DNA of 64,000 nt from Ornithodoros turicata (GCF_037126465.1 NW_026999318.1:2204447-2268446); one strand, 5' to 3'; counted from the stretch's first letter, positions 43,955-54,630 are shown. The notes: generated by a model from the sequence alone, not told the origin. Program-made: numbers and translations.

Positions 43955-43990
43955 CAAAATTATACAGTCTATCTCTATACTACTAAGGGC

Positions 43991-44306
43991 GACTATTCTC
44001 AGCGGCTTTTTGGCCTAAACAATTTTGTCCCCCATAAATCGTAAGAGTGGACGACAGCCGTGGAACAATCCAGAGCATCCTGGTCCAACAACCCCATTAG
44101 GAAAAGTGAGCAACACCGCCGCTTCAGCTTGTCTCGACATGCTCTCAATTATGCCAGTTAGCCATGGCCTGATTGGCAGCACAAAAACCCTAATTGATTG
44201 ACAGATATCCAGTGGGAATTTTAAACTCTGAATGAAAGTCTTACAAGTCTGGAAACAGAAGCATTTGAGGTGCCAATGAAGGGGGGAAGCATGTTACTGA
44301 AGAATG
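43991..44306. other. flank between palindrome and Gypsy element
   Basis: 316 bases without a recognised feature. It is the continuation of the DNA that carried the AAGGGC target. Confidence 0.4.
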
Positions 44307-44447
44307 TGTAGCGACCCCGCCAGGCACAGCGTCATCTGCGCACGCCGATCTTCGTCGGCCTCTGCGCACGCTCCCCGCTCGCTGCGCTCTTGCAATTAAA
44401 CAGTTCTCGTTCCACCCTTCAACTAGAAGGTTCTCTCTCTTCCTTCA
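44307..44447 (+). repeat. 5' LTR (141 bp)
   Basis: TG...CA ends. Identical by eye over its whole length to 48470-48610. It contains a GATCTTCGTCGGCCTC segment and ends in a pyrimidine-rich TTCTCTCTCTTCC tract. The next bases (CTGGTGACCCGAATCG, 44448-44463) are the candidate tRNA primer-binding site. Confidence 0.95.
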
Positions 44448-44478
44448 CTGGTGACCCGAATCGTAGAACACAGCTGCC

Positions 44479-45321
44479 ATGACCTCTCCGGCGCCGACGA
44501 TGCCGGACCCCGCACCGCTGGCGTCGCAACCTTCCACTCTTGATGCTGTAGCCGTGAAGATTCCGCCTTTCTGGCCAGCGGACCCGGCTCTGTGGTTCGC
44601 CAACATCGAAGCGCAGTTTGCCCTCCGAGGCATATCTGCACAGCAAACAAAATTCTTTCACGTCGTTGGAGCGCTTGGCCCTAACGAAGCGTCAGAGGTC
44701 AGGGACGTCATCACCAACCCCCCAGCAGCCAACCCTTTCGACGCGTTAAAAGACGCGCTCACGAAGAGAACGACAGCATCTGAACAGGAACGCCTGCGAC
44801 AACTGCTCACAGCTGAGGTCCTCGGCGACAGGAAGCCTTCGCAGCTGCTGCGTCGGATGCAGCAGTTGTTGGGCGATAGGGCCTCATCCTTGGACGAATC
44901 CATCCTGCGCGAATTATTCCTGCAGCGTCTTCCGAACACGGTTCGCATGATACTAACAACGTCGAGCAGCGTTTCGCTCGAGGCTTTAGCGGAGATGGCG
45001 GATAAGATGATGGACATTGCGCCGCCAACTGTTTGTGCCATATCTCCACAACCCTCTGCACCATCACCGTCGGACTTCCAGGAGCTGCGTGACGAAGTCA
45101 GCCGCCTTTCCGGCTTAGTTGCATCAAGCCTACGCTTCGGCCGATCGCGAAGCCCAAGACACCGCAGCCCTCGTCGCGGCAACTTCCGTCGTCGCACACC
45201 ATCGCCTCTCCAGCAGTCTGCAAATCCCGATGAGTGCTGGTACCACCAAACTTTCGGAGACCGTGCCCGGCGCTGCCAGCCTCCCTGCTCCAGACAGGGA
45301 AACGGGAGCGTCAACAACTGA
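44479..45321 (+). CDS. gag: Gypsy Gag
   Basis: 280 codons starting MTSPAPTMPDPAPLASQPST. Residues ~30-190 form the capsid-like helical region (IPPFWPADPALWFANIEAQF, a common Gag start in arthropod Gypsy elements). A basic SRSPRHRSPRRGNFRRRTPS stretch precedes a single zinc-binding motif [18 protein letters not shown] near the end. It forms the particle and packages element RNA. Its end overlaps the pol frame by ~88 bases in the -1 direction. Confidence 0.9.
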   Translation: MTSPAPTMPDPAPLASQPSTLDAVAVKIPPFWPADPALWFANIEAQFALRGISAQQTKFFHVVGALGPNEASEVRDVITNPPAANPFDALKDALTKRTTASEQERLRQLLTAEVLGDRKPSQLLRRMQQLLGDRASSLDESILRELFLQRLPNTVRMILTTSSSVSLEALAEMADKMMDIAPPTVCAISPQPSAPSPSDFQELRDEVSRLSGLVASSLRFGRSRSPRHRSPRRGNFRRRTPSPLQQSANPDECWYHQTFGDRARRCQPPCSRQGNGSVNN

Positions 45322-46001
45322 AGACGGCCAGTTTAGTTGACGCAGCCCCAAGTCGTCCACGCCTCTTTTACATCACTGACCGCGGCTCTGGCGCCCGCTT
45401 TTTGGTTGATACGGGCACGGAGGTCTGCGTCATCCCCGCCTCTCGAGACGATCAGAAGCGCACCCCACCTAACGCCAGTCTTCAAGCTGTCAACGGATCC
45501 CCTATTACGACTTACGGCGAAAAACTCGTTACACTCAACTTTGGCCTACGCCGCGTTTTTCGGTGGATTTTTGTGATTGCCAAGGTACCCCAAGCCATCA
45601 TCGGTGCCGACTTCTTGGCTCACTTCGGGCTCCTGGTCGACATGAGTCGAAGAAGGCTAATTGACAGAACCACCAGCCTTTCGGTTCAAGGGGTTGCCGT
45701 CACCTCGCCACTTACCCCAACCATCCGTCGACTCGAACCGAAGACTGACTTCGAAGCTATTTTGCACGACTTTCCAGACCTCACTCAACCACCAAACTGG
45801 AAGCTCCCGGTCAAACACCACGTCGTGCACCACATTGTGACATCGGGCCCGCCAGTGCACGTTCACCCTCGCAGGCTGGCGCCAGAAAAATTCAAAGTGG
45901 CTAAAGAAGAATTCGAGCACATGCTCGAGCTCGGAATTATCAGGCCATCATCTAGCGACTGGTCTTCGGCTCTCCACATGGTCCCAAAAAAAAACAGGTG
46001 A
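45234..46001 (+). CDS. pol: Gypsy Pol, protease and start of reverse transcriptase
   Basis: In the -1 frame relative to gag and overlapping it, so expression by -1 frameshifting is likely. Aspartic protease: [14 protein letters not shown] (DTG active site) and [16 protein letters not shown]. The reverse transcriptase N-terminus follows ([20 protein letters not shown]). The frame ends at 46001 just after a run of nine A (45986-45994). The polymerase continues in the next frame, so one base too many or too few separates the halves: either a real lesion or an assembly error in a homopolymer. Confidence 0.9.
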   Translation: MLVPPNFRRPCPALPASLLQTGKRERQQLKTASLVDAAPSRPRLFYITDRGSGARFLVDTGTEVCVIPASRDDQKRTPPNASLQAVNGSPITTYGEKLVTLNFGLRRVFRWIFVIAKVPQAIIGADFLAHFGLLVDMSRRRLIDRTTSLSVQGVAVTSPLTPTIRRLEPKTDFEAILHDFPDLTQPPNWKLPVKHHVVHHIVTSGPPVHVHPRRLAPEKFKVAKEEFEHMLELGIIRPSSSDWSSALHMVPKKNR

Positions 46002-48456
46002 CTGGCGGCCATGTGGGGACTACAGACAGCTCAACCGGGTTACTGTACCCGATCGCTATCCGATACCACACGTCCAAGACTTCGCGGCAAATCTGCATGG
46101 CGCAAGACTATTCTCGAAACTCGACCTAGTACGCGCCTACCACCAGATCCCGGTGGCGCCCGAGGACATTGGTAAGACCGCAATAACCACGCCGTTCGGG
46201 CTGTTTGAATTTTTGCGCATGCCCTTTGGACTCCGGAATGCGGCACAAACTTTTCAACGGTTCGTCGACTCAGTCATCAGAGGATTGCCGTTCGCATTTG
46301 CTTATATTGACGACCTGCTCATCGCTAGTGCCACCCTGGAAGAACACGCCGACCTTCTTCGCACACTCTTTGCCCGCCTCAACGAGTTTGGTATCATCGT
46401 GAACGCTGCCAAGAGCGAGTTTGGAGTGGAAGAACTTGATTTTCTGGGCCACCACATCAGCCGCTCAGGCATCACTCCTCTCGCGTCCAAGGTGAAAGCC
46501 ATCCAAGAGTTTCCGCAGCCGACTACCTCACGAAAGCTCCGCGAGTTCCTCGGGCTAGTAAATTTTTACAGAAGATTCGTGCCGCACTGCGCATCCACCC
46601 TCCAGCCTTTGGAAGCGTTGCTAACGGATTCAAAAGGCCGCAATGCCTCTCTTTCCTGGACATCGCACGCCACAGATGCCTTTGGCCGTATCAAGCAGGC
46701 TCTCGCTGAAGCCACCTTGCTGAGGCATCCAGTGCACGATGCGCCCACGGCGCTCATGGTGGACGCCTCGTCGTCGGCCGTTGGCGCTGTGCTTCAGCAA
46801 CGGATCGACCACGCGTGGCAGCCGCTATCATTTTTCTCTCGGAAATTCAAAGACAGGGAAACTCGATACAGCACCTTTTCCCGTGAACTGCTTGCTGTCT
46901 TCCTTTCGGTGAAGCATTTCCGCCCGTTTCTCGAAGGTCGCGTCTTCACTATATACACCGACCACAAGCCGCTGACCCACGCGTTCACTTCATCCGGCAA
47001 CAGCTACTCACCACGGGAGATTCGCCAACTTACCTTCGTGTCCGAGTTTTCCACGGACATTCGGCACGTCAGCGGTCACGACAACCCCGTGGCCGACGCT
47101 CTCAGCCGCATCAGCGCACTGTCACCACGTCTTCCTCAAGACATCAGTATTCCGCTCAGCCTAGAGACATTGGCTGACCTGCAACGCTCAGACGAAGACC
47201 TCCGCATGCTCCGCGAAAGCTCTACATCGTCGCTTCGTCTCGAAGCCGTCCTTCTTCCCGGTACCGCCACCACGCTCGTCTGCGACGTATCCCAGGGGCA
47301 TCCACGACCCTTTGTCCCAGCAGCCCTGCGCAGGCGGGTATTTGATACCCTCCACGCACTATCGCACCCAGGCATACGCGCAACGCAGAAGTTAATCAGT
47401 GCGCGCTACGTGTGGCCCGGCATGCAAGCCGAGATCAAGCACTGGACACGTAGCTGCCAGCGGTGCCAGAGAGCTAAGATACAGCGACACACTTTTGCTC
47501 CCGTGCACCCCTTCCTTCCACCTGACACCCGCTTCGAAAAGGTCCACTTGGACATCGTGGGCCCCCTCCCGCTTTCTCAAGGTCACCGCTATCTACTCAC
47601 GGTGGTAGACCGTTTCACGCGGTGGCCTGAGGCGGCCCCCATGCCTGATATCTCCGCCGCAACTGTCGCCGCTACCTTCACGAGCACGTGGGTTGCTCGC
47701 TTCGGAGTGCCCTCCACTATCACTACTGACCGTGGGCGGCAGTTTGAGTCGTGTTTATTCAGCGCCCTCACCACCTTACTGGGATCTCAACGCATTCGGA
47801 CCACTTCCTACCATCCGGCGTCAAACGGCATGGTGGAACGATTCCATCGACAACTCAAAGCCGCCCTCAAGGCACACCCCAACCCCACCTCTTGGACGGA
47901 AGTTCTTCCTGTCGTCCTGCTCGGCCTCCGTTCAGTCTTCAAGCCGGACTTGGGGTGCACCGTAGCAGAGCTCGTCTACGGGACAACTCTGCGACTACCT
48001 GGAGAATTCCTCGTGTCCCCCAAGGCTACTTCCCCGCCAGATCCAGCGAACTACGTTTCCCGGCTCAAAGCCATATTTGACCAGCTTCGCCCAGCACCCC
48101 CTCGTCAGCCATCTTCCTCCAGGCTTTACGTGCACGACGACCTGGACACGTGCACACACGTTTTCGTACGCGTCGACGCTGTCCGAAAGCCACTACAGCC
48201 CCCTTATACTGGTCCCTATCAAGTCGTCAGCCGCACTTCCAAATTCTTCTCCCTCATCATCAACGGCAAGCAAGAGCAAGTCTCCATCGACCGATTAAAG
48301 CCTGCATACATTGAGGCTCCTGCTGCTGACCTCACGGCTGCTCTGGTCTCCACCCCTCACTCCGCTTACCAGCCTGCCGTTCCCCATGCAGCAAAGTCCG
48401 TCCACTGGGCCCCTGTCCTGGTGACGCACCGCTCTTGCGTTTCACCAACGCGCTAA
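46002..48456 (+). CDS. pol: Gypsy Pol, reverse transcriptase, RNase H, integrase
   Basis: Coding continues from the frame break; the first Met is at 46153. Reverse transcriptase: [40 protein letters not shown] (YIDD). RNase [44 protein letters not shown]. Integrase: zinc finger H-x-H-C-x2-C (HALSHPG...CQRCQRAK), catalytic D in [19 protein letters not shown] in [10 protein letters not shown] in [17 protein letters not shown]-terminal basic domain ends 13 bases before the 3' LTR. All catalytic residues are present. Confidence 0.92.
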
Positions 48457-48469
48457 GGGGGGGAGCAGC
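48456..48469 (+). promoter_or_regulatory. polypurine tract of the Gypsy element
   Basis: AAGGGGGGGAGCAGC directly before the 3' LTR, the usual plus-strand primer position. Confidence 0.8.
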
Positions 48470-48610
48470 TGTAGCGACCCCGCCAGGCACAGCGTCATCT
48501 GCGCACGCCGATCTTCGTCGGCCTCTGCGCACGCTCCCCGCTCGCTGCGCTCTTGCAATTAAACAGTTCTCGTTCCACCCTTCAACTAGAAGGTTCTCTC
48601 TCTTCCTTCA
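48470..48610 (+). repeat. 3' LTR (141 bp)
   Basis: Identical to the 5' LTR. Followed by AATG, the target duplication. Confidence 0.95.
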
Positions 48611-48614
48611 AATG

Positions 48615-49155
48615 TAAGAGTAACATATTTTGGGAGAAATTGGATTTTGCCGAAATTGGAGGGAAGCTGGTTTGGGAGGGGGTTAGCAGTTGGAACCGGG
48701 CTCATCCTGAAGTAGTACAATGTTGCACACCTGCCAACCTTCCATATTCAAAATGCGGGAGACCCTGGAACAAAGGAAAGAATGAATAGGCTTTGAACTC
48801 CAAAGTTGGGATAGTGTCTGTTCTGGCCATTGTCATCGCAACACTGCAGGAGATTTGGCAGGTATGCAAATGCCAACAAGGTGTGATGTTAAACAAAAAG
48901 AAATGTCATGTGGAGTTGTCTTTTCCAGCTGCCTGAGGTTCACGGCATGCTCGTCATTCACAAGATGGGTCTGGGTATACCTTGGTCCAAGGAACAGACG
49001 ACAGGTTCCTGGATGCGTTGTCCGAGCAATCAGGTGGGAGTTCCCGTCATCGTCTTATCAAGGCTATCAGCGTTAGGACCATCGAAACAAGGGTGTCTTG
49101 ACAAGAGAGACAAGCTGGTGCATAGTGATGTCTGGAACTGGAGACATGTAGTGGC
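48615..49155. other. nothing recognised
   Basis: Unassigned sequence between the Gypsy element and a fold-back repeat. Short frames only. Confidence 0.4.
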
Positions 49156-49722
49156 AAGATATTCCCACCTTGGGACTAACTTAGTGCAGTACAGTCTGGA
49201 TTTAATGCCAGAGCTAGTTCCGCCACGTGTAGTAGTTTTTGCTGTACAGACGGGTAGACAGTCTGTTGACTGCAACTGGAGATACAGAATGACAAGACAA
49301 AACAGCCCCCACACTGCAATGACGAAAATTGCTGCAAGACGAAAATTTTGCTGGCATAGGCACACTTCGTGTAAATGAACACTTGGTCATCCCCCTTGCC
49401 TCCCATCAGAGGTTTTCGAGGATACTTTATCCGTATACCACATACCTATAGTATCCTCGAAAACCTCTGATGGGAGGCAATGGGGATGACCAAGGGCTCA
49501 CTTACACGAAGTGTGCCTATGTCAGCAAAATTTTCGTCTTGCAGCAATTTTCGTCATTGCAGTGTGGGGGCTGTTTTGTCTTGTCATTCTGTATCTCCAG
49601 TTGCAGTCAACAGACAGTCTACCCGTCTGTACAGCAAAAACTACTACACGTGGCAGAATTAGCTCTGGCATCAAATCCAAACTGTACTGCACTAAGTTAG
49701 TGCCAAGGCGGGAATATTTTGG
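49156..49722. mobile_element. fold-back element, ~270-bp arms, 25-base loop
   Basis: Left arm 49156-49425 and right arm 49451-49722 are inverted copies with ~5-10% differences; the mirrored text includes TGTACAGCAAAAACTACTAC and its complement. The inner ends GAGGATAC/GTATCCTC flank a 25-base loop. No clear flanking duplication was seen. The open frames in the arms are mirror images and probably not coding. Confidence 0.85.
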
Positions 49723-50882
49723 AACTCTGTGCACATTGTCAATGCGCTGTGGTGACGGGAATAAAGAATGACCCTATAATTGTATCGATTTATTGTACAG
49801 TGGAGTATGACGGAGTGGGAATAACAAAATAGCCTTGGTTTATTTGCCTCCTATTATGTATGGGAGGCAAATAAACCTAAGCAATTTTATTACGTTGTGC
49901 TGTGGTTCTAAATTAATGTGGTGTGAAGTCTGGGTGGTTACAGGTACACTGACACAGGGATGTGAGGAGGGTTGATGTTGGCAGATCCATATGTGGTGTA
50001 CTAATACGCTATGCAAGTCAATGTCCTTTGTGTTCCTCTTCCTGGAATCAGGGAATAACAACCCCCTTGTGAGATGCGCCGTGAAGTGGGTCCCCAGCAC
50101 TTGCTTCAGCCATGACCCCCGCATCTGAAATATGGCCTTGAGTGTTAACACTCAAAAGAATACGTTGAGGGCCTAGCGGGTACAATAACGAACATAAAAA
50201 TGACTCTGCAAATAAATCTTCCCCTTTGCGGTCCCTGTTTCACTGGCACAGTTATTTTCCTGTCCACATTACGTTATAAACACTGGCAGCCGCATCACAC
50301 AAGATTCCTTTCACAGAACTCGACAATTTTCAGGGCTTGTACATATCCATTATTTTGTGGGACGTGCAAAAAGAATTGCAATTTTTTCGTGGCTTGACAA
50401 AACATACCAAATCCAGTTGATTCCGTTGACGTGCTTGCTTCCGCCTGAAATAGAGCCAAAAATTAGCAACAAGGCTGCAGTAGAATACTGATGCAACATG
50501 AAGTGTCTCGGACGTAGCCAAACACAGATTGCGATGTTTTCACATCCCCGAATGCTGCCATCAGGCTTACACTATGAACTGTAGCAACTTTCACTAGCTG
50601 CAATAACATTAGAATAACGCTGTCATGTGGGAGTGTTACGTTACTCCTGCATAATACAGGCGACCATTAGCACAGCAAAAACACACCAATCTTTTTTCTC
50701 GAGAGTACGCGTACTATTGCGTCAGGATGCTGCAATCATTGTAATAATTTGTGTACATTAGTAGCCGGTGCGACTGTGACGTTACAATCGGTGGCGAGGC
50801 CAGGTGTTCGCGATGACGTTTACTGTGGCAACTGATACTTTTCATCGCAGCGTAGCTGTGACCACGCAGGATTGTCACTTAC
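49723..50882. other. mostly unrecognised; one short hairpin
   Basis: GGTTTATTTGCCTCC (49837-49851) pairs with GGGAGGCAAATAAACC (49861-49876), a short hairpin. The rest, including AT-rich sequence to 50820, shows no gene. 50820-50882 is probably intron of the adjacent THAP gene. Confidence 0.5.
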
Positions 50883-51195
50883 CTCCGTTACCGGTTCCTG
50901 CCCTTCTTCCTGATCGAATATGGTAGGCACGGCGTCAATCTTCAGTCGCTTCTCGTTTCTGCCGTAGCCGAACTTGCAATACATCTTCATCAAAATAGGC
51001 GTCGTCGGCGAAAGGACAGGAACAGACGCGTGAAACATTCAATCCTTGGGCCACACCACAGTAGTGGCTGGCGATCGCTGCCTCCCACTTTCGTTTCGTC
51101 TCGCCATTGCGAGGTCGGTGAGATGTAAGCTCGGGATTCGCGTTATAAGTCTTTGTGCACCCGGGCACGTAGCACCGGTTTCCTGGCTGTGACAT
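50883..51195 (-). pseudogene. THAP-domain gene, first exon, frameshifted
   Basis: Met at 51195 (MSQPGNRCYVPGCTKTYNAN), then RKWEAAIASHYCGV and VCSCPFADDAYFDEDVLQ. The C-x4-C...W...C-x2-(H/F) spacing is that of a THAP zinc finger, but CSCPF replaces the usual CS-HF. After a frame change comes KRLKIDAVPTIFDQEEGQEP, the AVPTIF-type segment that ends THAP domains. It then reaches a donor (GGAG|GTAAGT, exon end 50883). Could be a live gene with a sequencing error or a pseudogene; host or transposon origin not decidable. Confidence 0.6.
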
Positions 51196-51525
51196 CTCAC
51201 GTCAACGGCGTGAAATCCTAGGGCACACGCTGTGGTTCAAAGTACTTCAAAGCAAACGCGACAAGACAACAAGAAGGGTCAGACGCACGCTCAGACACAC
51301 ACCGACCTGCGGCGGGAAGGAGCGCCTCCTGATGGTTGGTTTATCCGGGTGACGTCATCCAGTGTCGGCGCCCTGCGGCGATAGGTGGTGTCGGTTTCGC
51401 GGATTAGTAACGTCAGCGCTCCGTCGTCTGCTACTTCCGGGTCGAACTGCTGTTGTCAGTCGTAGCACCACGTTGTATTTGGCAGCTGTTATTCATCGTT
51501 TGCGGACGCAAAAAGACGCTTCGAA

Positions 51526-52290
51526 ATGGGTGGATGCTGTGCTTTAAGTGTACAAACAGCACTACAAAAGGCCATCGCATGTTCCGCGTTCCCTGGAACG
51601 CAGAAATACAGAAGCAATGGGCGGTTGCAATCAACCGACTGGGCAAGGACGGCAAGCTTTGGATGCCATCGCTCAACAGGCGGCTCTGTAGCGAGCACTT
51701 CACCAGCGGTAATTGGCATGCTTCAAGATCTGCCTGTGCATGACTTGGCATTGTGGACAGCATATATGTTGTACGTGATACGACTTACACATTAGGATCT
51801 AGCAGCGACGACCGTGGACTACGTACCGAGCATTTTCCGCCACAGCCAGAAGCTGAGCGAGAAATGCGAAAAGGCGATTGAGAGGTAAGTTTGCCTTGTT
51901 GTCGTGGTGTGCAAAATGGTGTCTTACTGGTATGAATATGACATCCACAAACGCCGATGCCGCGTCGCCGAAAAACGGAGCACCGCTGCGGCGGCCGCCC
52001 CTGAACCAACCGCTTTGGAACAACATCCCACAAAGGATGGAACAGAAGTGGACATGGACGTTGGTTAGTTTTCTTCAGTAACTAGTCAAGTGCATTCACT
52101 GTATGGTATGGTGTGCGCAATTCCATCACGCTTTTGAACCACTACAGATACGACGCTGTCAGATCTGACGACAAACCACGTTGTGGACGCAGAAGTGCAA
52201 ACTGCTCTGTGTGGAGCGCTATGCACCTCCTGCAACATTCTGCAAAAGGGTATAAAGGGAACCGTGTGCCCTTGAGCAGCTGTCAGCAGA
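51526..52290 (+). pseudogene. THAP-domain gene, several exons, frameshifted
   Basis: The ATG at 51526 gives MGGCC, and a shifted frame continues CTNSTTKGHRMFRVPWNAEI, KQWAVAINRLGKDGKLW, RRLCSEHFTSG, a THAP zinc finger (C..C...C-x2-H). Donor at 51709 (GCG|GTAATT). Exon 51796-51884 contains DYVPSIFRHSQKLSEKCEKA and ends AGAG|GTAAGT. A further exon ends at about 52063 (GTTG|GTTAGT), and one begins at 52148 after CTACAG (TLSDLTTNHVVDAEVQTALC). Two small frameshifts suggest decay or assembly error. Divergent to the THAP gene at 51195, 330 bases apart. Confidence 0.6.
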
Positions 52291-52773
52291 TGTCCTGTTT
52301 TCCGTGAGTTATTCTGTAAAGACAACATTCTTCCTCCAGTTTGAGCTCAAGTGGGAGAAGGTTGCTTAGTACTGGGAGTACATAATTTGCAGTTGTCTCA
52401 TGGGCTCTCGATATGTTCACTAATGGTAGTCTTTCGATAGATCAAAGCTTTCTGAGAATATGACCGCTATTTTTTTCTTTGTACCAGGCTGGAGCTGCGT
52501 ATGTTATAACTCTTTCAATTACCTTAATATAAAGTTCTCTAAAATTATCACTGTTGATTCGATATGTGTTATCATATATGGATGCTAGTTTAGTGGTTAA
52601 TTATATAACGCTCCTATGTGTATTGTTTAAATGCGGGAGAAATGTTAATCCTTCGTCTCTTGTGACTCCAAGAATTTTTAATTGGTACCTAATACGTATA
52701 TTTTCCCCATGGTTTTTACGATTGGTGGCCAATTTTTGTTTTTTTGTTGTTGTTGTTTTTTTCATTTGGATAT
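52291..52773. other. AT-rich interval, nothing recognised
   Basis: Includes a short (TGT)n run just before the LINE 5' end. 52500-52700 has residues resembling LINE polymerase (minus strand LGVTRDEGLTFLPHLN), too short to assign firmly. Confidence 0.35.
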
Positions 52774-53297
52774 CCCGGCGTCGGGAAAGTGGCGCCCCCA
52801 TCGCCCGGCAGCAACCGCAGTAGCCCCCTCCTGCACTCACGGTTGGGTCCCCGCAGGAGGGAGACCCCCACGTATAGCTGTGCGTGGCCGTCCCGTGTCT
52901 GGGGAAAGGCAGATCCTGGTGGTTGAGTGGACCCGGAGGTTGTTTTGGACCCTTCGGGGCCCCGCTGGGAAAGCAATACACCACTTTGGCCTCTGCTTCC
53001 CATAGACAGGTGGTCCTGGAAGGCCCGGCCAGGACTATTCAGCTAGTCGCCATCTCCTATATTTTCCTTACTTTGTCTTTTCATCTCCTCCTCCCTGCTC
53101 TGTTTTTCTTATTCACCTTCTTTGGTGGCAAGGGTCAACCTTGGTCAAGGGTCAACCTTGGGCAGTTCTTTCAATCTCTCGTTGAAGCTGCACTTGGGTA
53201 TAGTGCAGGGGAAGTGCTAACGTGCAGACCGTACGTTCCCCCGGTTGGTCTCGGTGGTGGGCGGCACCCCACTGCACTGAATTACACACATCTCTTC

Positions 53298-53643
53298 ATG
53301 GATTCAGCCAGCACAAAAAATCATGATCGGCCCTTGAAAAGGGGTTGTACTGATAGAGTTAGACTTAATGTCGTAGGTTTGAACCCGGAACCCTGGTTCC
53401 CCAAAGTACTTGTGATAAAATCTGACAATGAATCCAGACCTCTTGCGAAAGTATCACCATTTCTAGTAGCAAAGGAACTTGAGAAACTTCTAGGCAAGTA
53501 TTACAATGCTAAAAAGCTAAACACTGGGGATCTTCAGGTTGAAGTCCACACAAAACAACAGAGTACCGCACTCCAAGCAGTGAAACAGGTTGGTGACATC
53601 AAAGTTACGGTCACAACACACCGCACCTTAAACATAGTGAAAG
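53298..53643 (+). pseudogene. LINE A3 ORF1, N-terminal part
   Basis: Starts MDSASTKNHDRPLKRGCTDR. Contains EPWFPKVLVIKSDNESRPLA, KVSPFLVAKELEKLLGKYY and KKLNTGDLQVEV, the conserved block of family A. Cut by the P-like insertion after HRTLNIVK. Confidence 0.88.
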
Positions 53644-53869
53644 CACGACCATCTCTATAATACACGACCATCACACTCGCACCTAGCCCCAGCGCCACTA
53701 ATGTAGTTTCGCCAAGCGGCCGCCGCGCGTTTGTGGCGCTGAATACGGGACCCTCGGCAGACGACGCATGCTATGCGGATACCGTTGATGCCGTCATTCG
53801 CGATTGGTTTTTGCTATCTTCACGCGGTGGACACTGTTTGTCTCCAGTGCATGGTTTGTGCATGGTGCA

Positions 53870-54010
53870 AACGTGGTGGTGTACTGCACCGTCCCGCTTT
53901 GCAAGCCGAAGAAAGCCGTGTCGAACACAAGTATTTCATTCCACGAGTTCCGTGCTCAAATGCTGTCTTACGGGAGAAGTGGCTCGAAATATATCGCGGC
54001 GTCTTGACAC
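53870..54010 (+). pseudogene. THAP-finger fragment of P-like transposase
   Basis: CTVPLCKPKKAVSNTSISFH (first two cysteines, then FHEF) is followed in another frame by NAVLREKWLEIYRGVLTQ. The C-x4-C ... FH-F ... LREKW order is that of a P-type THAP domain. Broken by a frameshift; the downstream part is lost. Confidence 0.6.
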
Positions 54011-54174
54011 AAGTAACTTCATTGCGAATTGCGATTGTTTCATTTCATATAGGGTGCACTTTTTGGATGGCAGTGTGTACCATAAATAGTTTTATCTAAT
54101 ATAGCTGAGTACCTTTTACGCATCTCTCTGAAAAAAAAAAAAAAAAAAACGAATAATGAACCATGGCCTCCGAC

Positions 54175-54630
54175 CAGGGGTGGACATAAATGAATATTTT
54201 GAGTATTTAAATATAAATACAAAATACTTTGTTGAAAGGGGTGTTTAAATACTCTTCATAAATACTTTTCGATAGGAGTATATAAATATAAAATATACCG
54301 TATTTAAATGCCGTAACTAGTACCATAAATACTGTGGTGAAGATGTCATCTGGGATTACAGAAATAACGATGAACATAACAACAAGTCAGCAAGGAAAAA
54401 TAGCATTTATTTGTTAGATTATCACGGTAATTTTAATATTAGAAGTTTTTGACTGCGTCACTTAGGATTCTTGTGTTCGGCCGTACAATCAGATTCGCAA
54501 AGGAGAACAGCATCTTCACTGGTGCCGATGAGCAAAGGCTTGCATTAAATTTGATGAAGATGCTTCGTACAACAAAGTAATCAGCCGCGACCATTGTCTG
54601 CAACAACAGCGAAAAACTCTGCATCTAAAA
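54175..54630 (-). mobile_element. hAT end with degenerate transposase tail
   Basis: Starts CAGGGGTGGACA, followed by TATTTAAATA/AAATAC repeats as at 6848-7010. Minus-strand residues VRSIFIKFNASLCSSAPVKM at ~54560 match the hAT dimerisation domain of the 7044-8138 copy (VRGVFIKYNTNLCSSAPMER). The other end was not found. Nested in the P-like element. Confidence 0.7.

Larger units (their letters stand above)
31956..43984. mobile_element. 12-kb palindromic element, Polinton-like ends
   Basis: The sequence reads AGTAGTATAGACATAGACTG at the left end and the complement (with one mismatch) at the right end, and AAGGGC is duplicated at 31950-31955 and 43985-43990. The two halves are inverted copies (left arm to ~37986, right arm from ~38081) around position ~38033. 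A 6-bp duplication and AG-starting termini are the signature of Polinton/Maverick integration (family knowledge), but no polymerase, integrase, ATPase, protease or capsid gene is visible, so it would be a non-autonomous or snap-back derivative. Confidence 0.75.
44307..48610 (+). mobile_element. Gypsy-type LTR retrotransposon, complete
   Basis: 4304 bp with two identical 141-bp LTRs (TGTAGCGACC...CTTCCTTCA) and a 4-bp duplication AATG (44303-44306, 48611-48614). Order: LTR, primer-binding region, gag, protease, reverse transcriptase, RNase H, integrase, polypurine tract, LTR. Integrase after RNase H is the Gypsy (Metaviridae-type) order. Identical LTRs mean very recent insertion. Confidence 0.95.

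Noticed and set aside
31956..43984. Palindrome as an assembly or read fold-back artefact
   Set aside because: Arms differ in a 182-bp segment and repeat number, and the outer ends carry a 6-bp target duplication. An artefact would not produce this, although read-level confirmation is still needed.
49176..49700. Two cysteine-rich 76-codon frames
   Set aside because: They are mirror images within a fold-back element; symmetry, not coding, explains them.
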